A stretch of DNA of 64,000 nucleotides, taken from Pseudomicrostroma phylloplanum (lineage: Eukaryota > Basidiomycota > Exobasidiomycetes > Microstromatales). Shown here in pieces: positions 59,292 to 64,000 of the stretch. The number at the start of each line of letters is the position of its first letter. The first letter of the stretch is position 1. The position numbers and the translations under genes are program-made. The notes beneath the pieces are model-generated. The model was not told the DNA's origin. It saw nothing but the letters and a program-made list of their open reading frames with translations, and ran no database searches. Where the stretch lies: assembly GCA_039545275.1 (NCBI GenBank), contig BCHS01000002.1, positions 1,612,001-1,676,000 of the forward strand, read 5' to 3'.

Positions 59292-62200
59292 ATGCCAACG
59301 AATCCAGCCGACACGAGGACCGAATCTAATCATACTCCAGGCGCATCCCTTTCGTCGTCGCGTCAAGACACGAGCAGCCTCCCCTACAAGCCTCCTCCCA
59401 TCGATCTCACTCACCTTCCACCACCTACAGGGCAGACGTCTGCTCAACCAGCCAGTAGTAGCAGTGGTAAGAGCTTTCCGCCTCGTCGAGCCGTTCCGAC
59501 GTACCCCCGCTGGGCGCACAAGTCCGACTCTCCTCGTCTAGCAAAGACCATCCACGACTTTTCCCTCTTCCTCTCCTCTCTCCCGATCCCCGTACATCGC
59601 TGGACTCCAAGGATCGCTGCTAGACTCGTCGCTACCGTCCTGGCGAAGAACAACCTCATGGCTACCAATCTCGCATTCGATATCGCCCTCCTCTTCTGGA
59701 GGCTGATCATTAACATCTTCTTTAGGAGCATACAGCCTAGAGGAGCATGGAGGATCCCCACAGATGGGCCTGTCATCTTCGTGGGCGCGCCCCATCACAA
59801 TCAGGTGAGTACAAGGAGGTCACCACGTAGGGTACGCCGGCCAGGAATAGCTCACTTACTGCGCCGATGCTTCTTCCTACCCCTTTATCAGTTCCTTGAC
59901 CCGATTTTGCTAGCGTCGGAAGTGAGAAGAGGGTCAGGCAGGCGTGTAGCCTTCCTCATTGCTGAGAAGTCGATCAGGAGGAGGTTCGTGGGAAGCGCAG
60001 CCAGGATCATGCAGAGTATTCCCGTTGCCAGAGCAGCGGACGGAGCCAAGGCGGGCAAGGGAACCATCTCTGTCCACCCCTCTGGCGATGGTCTTCTCAT
60101 CAAGGGGCACGGTACCTCGTTCAAGTCGCAATTAGTACCAAAAGGTCAAATCATGCTGCCCAAGTGGACCGGCTACGCTTCGAACGAAGTGGTCGAGGTC
60201 ATCTCGGATACGGAATTGAAGGTCAAGAAGGAGTGGAAGGACGAGAGGGCAAAGGATGCCCTGAACGGGAAGAAGCCACCTCCCGGCAAGAAAGAGGGCG
60301 GCAGCGCGCCCAGCAGTGGGACCGCCACGCCTCGCACGGACGACCGACCTGGGACCGAATATCAGTGCTTGCCCTATGTCGATCAGACGGAGATGTATGC
60401 TAGTGTCTATGAGAAGTTGGCAGAAGGAGGTTGTCTAGGTATCTTCCCAGAAGGTGAGTCAAACTGTTGCTGTAGTGCTATCACACTGAAGGCTTCGACT
60501 CACTCTCTACTCTCGTTGTCTTTCGGTACAGGTGGTTCGCATGATCGCACAGACCTTCTTCCTCTCAAGGCTGGTGTGGTGATCATGGCTCTCGGAGCGA
60601 TGTCTGCTAACCCTGGCCTCCGAGTCCGGATTGTGCCAGTAGGTCTCTCCTACTTCCACCCGGACAAGTTCCGCTCGAGGGCAGTCGTAGAATTTGGAGC
60701 CCCTCTCGAGGTACCTTCGGACCTTGTCAAGCTCTTCGAAGGTGGTGGTGACGGAAAGAGGAAGGCCGTGGGTGACATGATGGATTTGGTCTTTGATGGC
60801 CTCAAGTCCGTCACTGTCCGAGCGCCAGACTATGAGACTCTCATGCTCATCCAGGCCGCAAGGAGACTGTATACCCCGCCTGGTCAGCATCTCACTTTGC
60901 CTCAAGTAGTCGAATTGAATCGGCGATTTATCATCGGCTATCTCAAATTCAAGGACGAAGCAAAAATCCAGAAGCTCAAAGCCGATGTCTTGCGCTACAA
61001 TAAGATGCTTGGATGGGCAGGCTTGAAGGATCACCAAGTCGAGAGGGCTCACAGAGCCGGGTGGAGGTCCCTTGGGCTCTTTGGCTACCGCTCAGGTCTC
61101 CTGCTGATGTGGGGAGGGCTGGCGCTGCCGGGAGTCATCCTCAACTCTCCAATCATCATCTTGGCCAAGGTCATCTCGAGAATCAAGGCCAGGGAAGCTT
61201 TGGCAGCCAGCCAAGTCAAGCTCAAAGGAAGAGACGTCGTCGGGACCTGGAAAGTTCTCGTCTCCCTGGGCGTTGCGCCCGTCCTCTACCTCACCTACGC
61301 CATCGCTGCGACGTACGTCTCGCGTCGCATCTGGCCGGAAATGACTACACGGCAGCTTGCAATGACTCCCGTCTACACTGCTATCCTACTGCCCACGATG
61401 TCCTACTCCACTCTGAAGATCAGTGAAACGGCCGTGGACATCATCAAGTCGCTTCCTCCCCTCTTCGTCTCTTTGCTGCCTGGCAATCAGAAGGTCATCA
61501 ATGAGCTGAGAGAGACTCGCAGATCGCTCACGGAGGAGATGCAATCATTGATCGACGAGTTTGCGCCCCAGGTCTGGGAAGACTTCGAGACGGCCAAGTG
61601 GCGTGTTCTCACACCTTCGAGCGCTACAGCTCCACCTTCGACTCCGGACGGACGACAGGAGGCTCTGATCTGGAAGGCCAAGGATGCCAAGCAAAGAGGC
61701 ACCGAGTCGCAGGCCTTGACACATCCACTCGCTTGGGCAGACGAGAGGCTCTTTGGCTGGAAGGCCAAGGGCGGCGCTGGCAGCGCTACTGGTGCAGACG
61801 GCAAGAAGAGGCGTCTGAGCACCACTCAACGGGCGCAACCCCTCTCCGCTGCCGAGTTCAGTGGTGAGCATCCCACCATGGAACGAGCTGAGCGGAAGCA
61901 GGAGCAGTCTGGTGAGGAAGATGAGGAGACGTTCGAAAGTGATGAGTTTTCCGAGACCGACGATGAGGATGAGGAAGACGAGGGGGACTACGAGGCCATC
62001 TTCTCCTTCCTCAACCCTGCAAGGTTGCTCTCGTCCAGAGATGGTCCTCTATCACCCACCGTCCCCAGGACTAGATCAAGACGATCTAGCGCAGCTCACT
62101 CGCGGTCTCGCTCAGGCTCTGGCTCCTCGAGTATGGCCCTGGGCGCTGGTGGGGGTGAGTCCTTTGCCTCAAAGCGCAATCGCTCCTCTCAGCAAGATCT

Positions 62201-62633
62201 CTACAAGCTGGGCATGACCGCTACCGGCGGCGAATCTTCTGCGCAAGCCAGCGGCAATGCAGCTTCTTCTTCCTCTTCTTCCTCGGCGGCCATGAGGCGG
62301 CGTCGCACCCACTCCCTCACCGAGTCAGTCACGGCTCAGGAACTCGCAGGGGCTGCTCGCTCCGAGACGCAGCAGAGGGTGCCCTTCCAAGCCGCCAGCG
62401 AGGCTCTCGAGGCGCAAAAGTCCGACGAGCGCGAGGGAGGTGGAGATGCGAATCAAGTCGTCTCCTCTGGCAAGGTCGGTGGCAAGGAAGATGGAGTTGG
62501 AGAAGGTCGTGGTGGTGGTGAGGATGATGCGCCTGGCTCGAGGCCAAAGTTGAGCAGTATTCCTAAAGCTAGCAGGACGCCGGGCGGCAGCCAGGATACG
62601 AGTGATGATGCGAGCGGTGGGAAGGGTGACTAA
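59292..62633 (+). CDS. Glycerol-3-phosphate / dihydroxyacetone-phosphate acyltransferase (Sct1/Gpt2-like)
   Basis: Exons 59292-59804, 59892-60453 and 60532-62633. Introns of 87 nt (GTGAGT...TATCAG) and 78 nt (GTGAGT...TACAG) are stop-free multiples of three, so the genomic frame also reads through as 1113 codons; the spliced protein has 1058 residues. The first intron splits the catalytic HX4D motif (GAPHHNQ|FLDP, His169 and Asp174). The second splits the FPEGG motif (GIFPEG|GSHDRTDLLPLKAG). The IPVARAAD stretch is block II. Hydrophobic segments lie near 120-150, 575-610 and 625-700, as in ER-bound fungal GPATs. The enzyme makes lysophosphatidic acid, the first step of glycerolipid synthesis. 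The last 280 residues are acidic and Ser-rich, probably a phosphoregulated tail as in yeast Gpt2 and Sct1. Confidence 0.92.
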   Translation: MPTNPADTRTESNHTPGASLSSSRQDTSSLPYKPPPIDLTHLPPPTGQTSAQPASSSSGKSFPPRRAVPTYPRWAHKSDSPRLAKTIHDFSLFLSSLPIPVHRWTPRIAARLVATVLAKNNLMATNLAFDIALLFWRLIINIFFRSIQPRGAWRIPTDGPVIFVGAPHHNQVSTRRSPRRVRRPGIAHLLRRCFFLPLYQFLDPILLASEVRRGSGRRVAFLIAEKSIRRRFVGSAARIMQSIPVARAADGAKAGKGTISVHPSGDGLLIKGHGTSFKSQLVPKGQIMLPKWTGYASNEVVEVISDTELKVKKEWKDERAKDALNGKKPPPGKKEGGSAPSSGTATPRTDDRPGTEYQCLPYVDQTEMYASVYEKLAEGGCLGIFPEGESNCCCSAITLKASTHSLLSLSFGTGGSHDRTDLLPLKAGVVIMALGAMSANPGLRVRIVPVGLSYFHPDKFRSRAVVEFGAPLEVPSDLVKLFEGGGDGKRKAVGDMMDLVFDGLKSVTVRAPDYETLMLIQAARRLYTPPGQHLTLPQVVELNRRFIIGYLKFKDEAKIQKLKADVLRYNKMLGWAGLKDHQVERAHRAGWRSLGLFGYRSGLLLMWGGLALPGVILNSPIIILAKVISRIKAREALAASQVKLKGRDVVGTWKVLVSLGVAPVLYLTYAIAATYVSRRIWPEMTTRQLAMTPVYTAILLPTMSYSTLKISETAVDIIKSLPPLFVSLLPGNQKVINELRETRRSLTEEMQSLIDEFAPQVWEDFETAKWRVLTPSSATAPPSTPDGRQEALIWKAKDAKQRGTESQALTHPLAWADERLFGWKAKGGAGSATGADGKKRRLSTTQRAQPLSAAEFSGEHPTMERAERKQEQSGEEDEETFESDEFSETDDEDEEDEGDYEAIFSFLNPARLLSSRDGPLSPTVPRTRSRRSSAAHSRSRSGSGSSSMALGAGGGESFASKRNRSSQQDLYKLGMTATGGESSAQASGNAASSSSSSSAAMRRRRTHSLTESVTAQELAGAARSETQQRVPFQAASEALEAQKSDEREGGGDANQVVSSGKVGGKEDGVGEGRGGGEDDAPGSRPKLSSIPKASRTPGGSQDTSDDASGGKGD

Positions 62634-62788
62634 CGTCTGCAGTCAGGGCGCATAGTCCAAATGGTGACCGCAGGGACGAACATTGGCGTTGAGTCCCTCC
62701 TGAGCTTTCTATATGAATATCATTCTCATTGCAGCTACCATTTGCACTGTTGATCACCCGTCCCGTTGCTGTACCCTCTCCCGCCCTC

Positions 62789-64000
62789 TTATGATTGGAA
62801 AACGAGAGGAGCGCCCGAAATCGGGTCAATCAATGCAGCTTGTCCCTCTTTTGCCCCGACCTGACGGTCTAGTGTGGCAGACCACGACGCCGCCCGCACG
62901 TTCTGGGCCAATGGGTCTCCAGCTGCATGCAGAGCCTCGAGGGCGCGTAGGGCGAGGAGATAATGGCCCTTTGTAGTCAGGTGGTAGGCGTCCCCTGCAA
63001 GTGGACACGAGGGGTGATAGTAGTGTGGGCGTGGGTCAGTGAGAGAGGGGAAAGGAAGTGGAAGGCTAGTACAAGACGAGGCAACTCACAGAAGAGATAC
63101 TCGTCCGGCTCCGCACACAGACTGCGCACTCCATCGTCCACGCCTGGGTATACGCCTCGCAGGCAGGCAGCGGTAGTGTTCTTTAGCTCCAGACTACTGA
63201 CAGAATCGTCTTGAATGTCCACCAAGCGTTCGGACAACGGTATCCGCCCTGCCTGCAGATTGTAGACTTGACTTTGCTCGACGAGGGCGATACGCAACCC
63301 ATCTTTCTCCTCTCTCAGGATGTCCCTCACGCCGGTCTTGAGTCCCTGGAAGAGCGCAGAGGCATACCGGCTCAATTCTGCGCGATCGTGCTCGCTAAGG
63401 GCCTCGAGGCCATAAGGGCAGCGAGAGAGGTCCGGACGGGCCGGAACCAGGAAGTGTTTCCCACCGGCGGAGATCAGGAGGCGGAGCTGGGCGAGGAGGA
63501 GAGAGGCGGATTCGTCGGCGGTACGCTGCAGGTCATGGTGCGCAAGATGTGCGAAGTAGCCGCTAGAAGTCGGTCGAAGCCGGAGGTCAGCTGGAATGCT
63601 CCCCGCTGCTCGTCTCCTGCTGCTATGACCCTACTCACTCGTTCCCACCTCCTCCTACAATGAAGAGAGTGCTGTCATTCAGCCGCTCTGCGTCCCGCTC
63701 TCGGAGGTACCTCTGCACTTGATCCTTCACAGCCGGGACGGGTATGTCGCTCCGGTAACCGGTCCTTCCCTGATTTCTAGCATTATCCAGCGTAGCTCCA
63801 CCGAAGGCCCTGTCGTCCAACCACGGGACTCTGGTCCCGGCTAGCACCTTCCCACGCTCCATCTTCGTTTGCTCCTCCCCTCGTACCCAGCGTGCCAAAT
63901 GTTCCACCCAAACTGGACCATTGCAGAAACGTCCGTCGTCATAGGCAGGATCCCTCGGCCATGCATGCTTCGTCAACTCCCAGGCGCCAGAGCCGTCGTC
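62789..64000 (-). CDS. GDSL-type esterase/lipase (5' end outside window)
   Basis: Visible exons: 64000-63639 (continues beyond the window), 63562-63090 and 62994-62789, about 347 residues. Introns of 74 nt (GTGAGT...TTCTAG) and 95 nt (GTGAGT...TTGCAG) keep frame, and both joins rebuild family motifs: LFIVGGGGN|DGYFAHLA (block III Gly/Asn) and EYLF|WDAYHLTTKGHYLLA (catalytic Asp-x-x-His). RFCNGPVWVEHLARWV and AFGGATLDN also match fungal GDSL hydrolases. The GDS serine motif and any signal peptide must lie in the missing 5' part. Such enzymes are usually secreted esterases or thermolabile-hemolysin-like lipases; the substrate is unknown. It converges on the acyltransferase gene, 155 bp from its stop. 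Confidence 0.85.

Noticed and set aside
1..64000. tRNA genes, rRNA, CRISPR arrays, transposons with terminal repeats
   Set aside because: A visual search for tRNA B-box-like sequences, spaced repeats, transposase or reverse-transcriptase motifs found none; covariance-model and repeat searches were not possible here.

Overview
The window looks like a chromosomal stretch of a basidiomycete fungus, most likely of the smut lineage (Ustilaginomycotina). Reasons: compact, moderately GC-rich sequence; intergenic gaps mostly of 80-700 bp; short introns (about 71-110 nt, a few of 150-220 nt) with GTGAG/GTAAG donors and pyrimidine-CAG/TAG acceptors; many long intronless ORFs including a 7.2 kb TOR kinase gene; Ser/Pro/Gln-rich low-complexity tails; single-copy fungal housekeeping genes. 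The species cannot be fixed from sequence alone. There is no sign of prokaryotic, viral or organellar DNA, no CRISPR, and I found no rRNA or tRNA gene.

Layout. 0-14.3 kb: 3' end of an unknown gene, an unknown coiled-coil protein, a Pex23/Pex24-type DysF peroxin, a C2H2 zinc-finger protein, an EST1/SMG7-like protein and a secreted histidine phosphatase. 14.3-18.5 kb: the loosest part of the window, with a C15 tract, a TATA box and an orphan coding region spread over three reading frames. 18.5-30 kb: MetE-like zinc methyltransferase, Cns1 co-chaperone, D-amino-acid oxidase with a possible peroxisomal C-terminus, unknown TPR-like protein, bZIP/DUF3425 transcription factor, DUF3112 membrane protein. 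30-37.3 kb: TOR kinase. 37.7-57.6 kb: a LENG1-FAN1 fusion ORF, CREG-like protein, TFIP11/Ntr1, a small ankyrin protein, an RNPS1-like SR protein, CKS1, an IME4/METTL3 homologue, CCR4 and a TPT/SLC35 transporter. 57.9-64 kb: mitochondrial-looking protein, glycerol-3-phosphate acyltransferase, and a GDSL hydrolase cut by the window end.

Genes alternate strand almost one by one, so most sit in divergent pairs over a short shared promoter or in convergent pairs with close 3' ends. Several genes between 37 and 55 kb act on RNA (LENG1 module, TFIP11, RNPS1, IME4, CCR4; SMG7-like further upstream), but nothing shows that they are co-regulated.

Most notable: (1) the IME4/METTL3 homologue keeps its fold and zinc-finger region but has DSAF where the family has the catalytic DPPW; (2) one ORF joins a complete LENG1-type spliceosomal module to a FAN1 nuclease with intact active-site residues; (3) three introns are multiples of three and stop-free, and two of them split the catalytic motifs of the acyltransferase; (4) an orphan gene is broken by two one-base shifts. 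All exon joins were worked out by hand from splice consensus, reading phase and family alignment.
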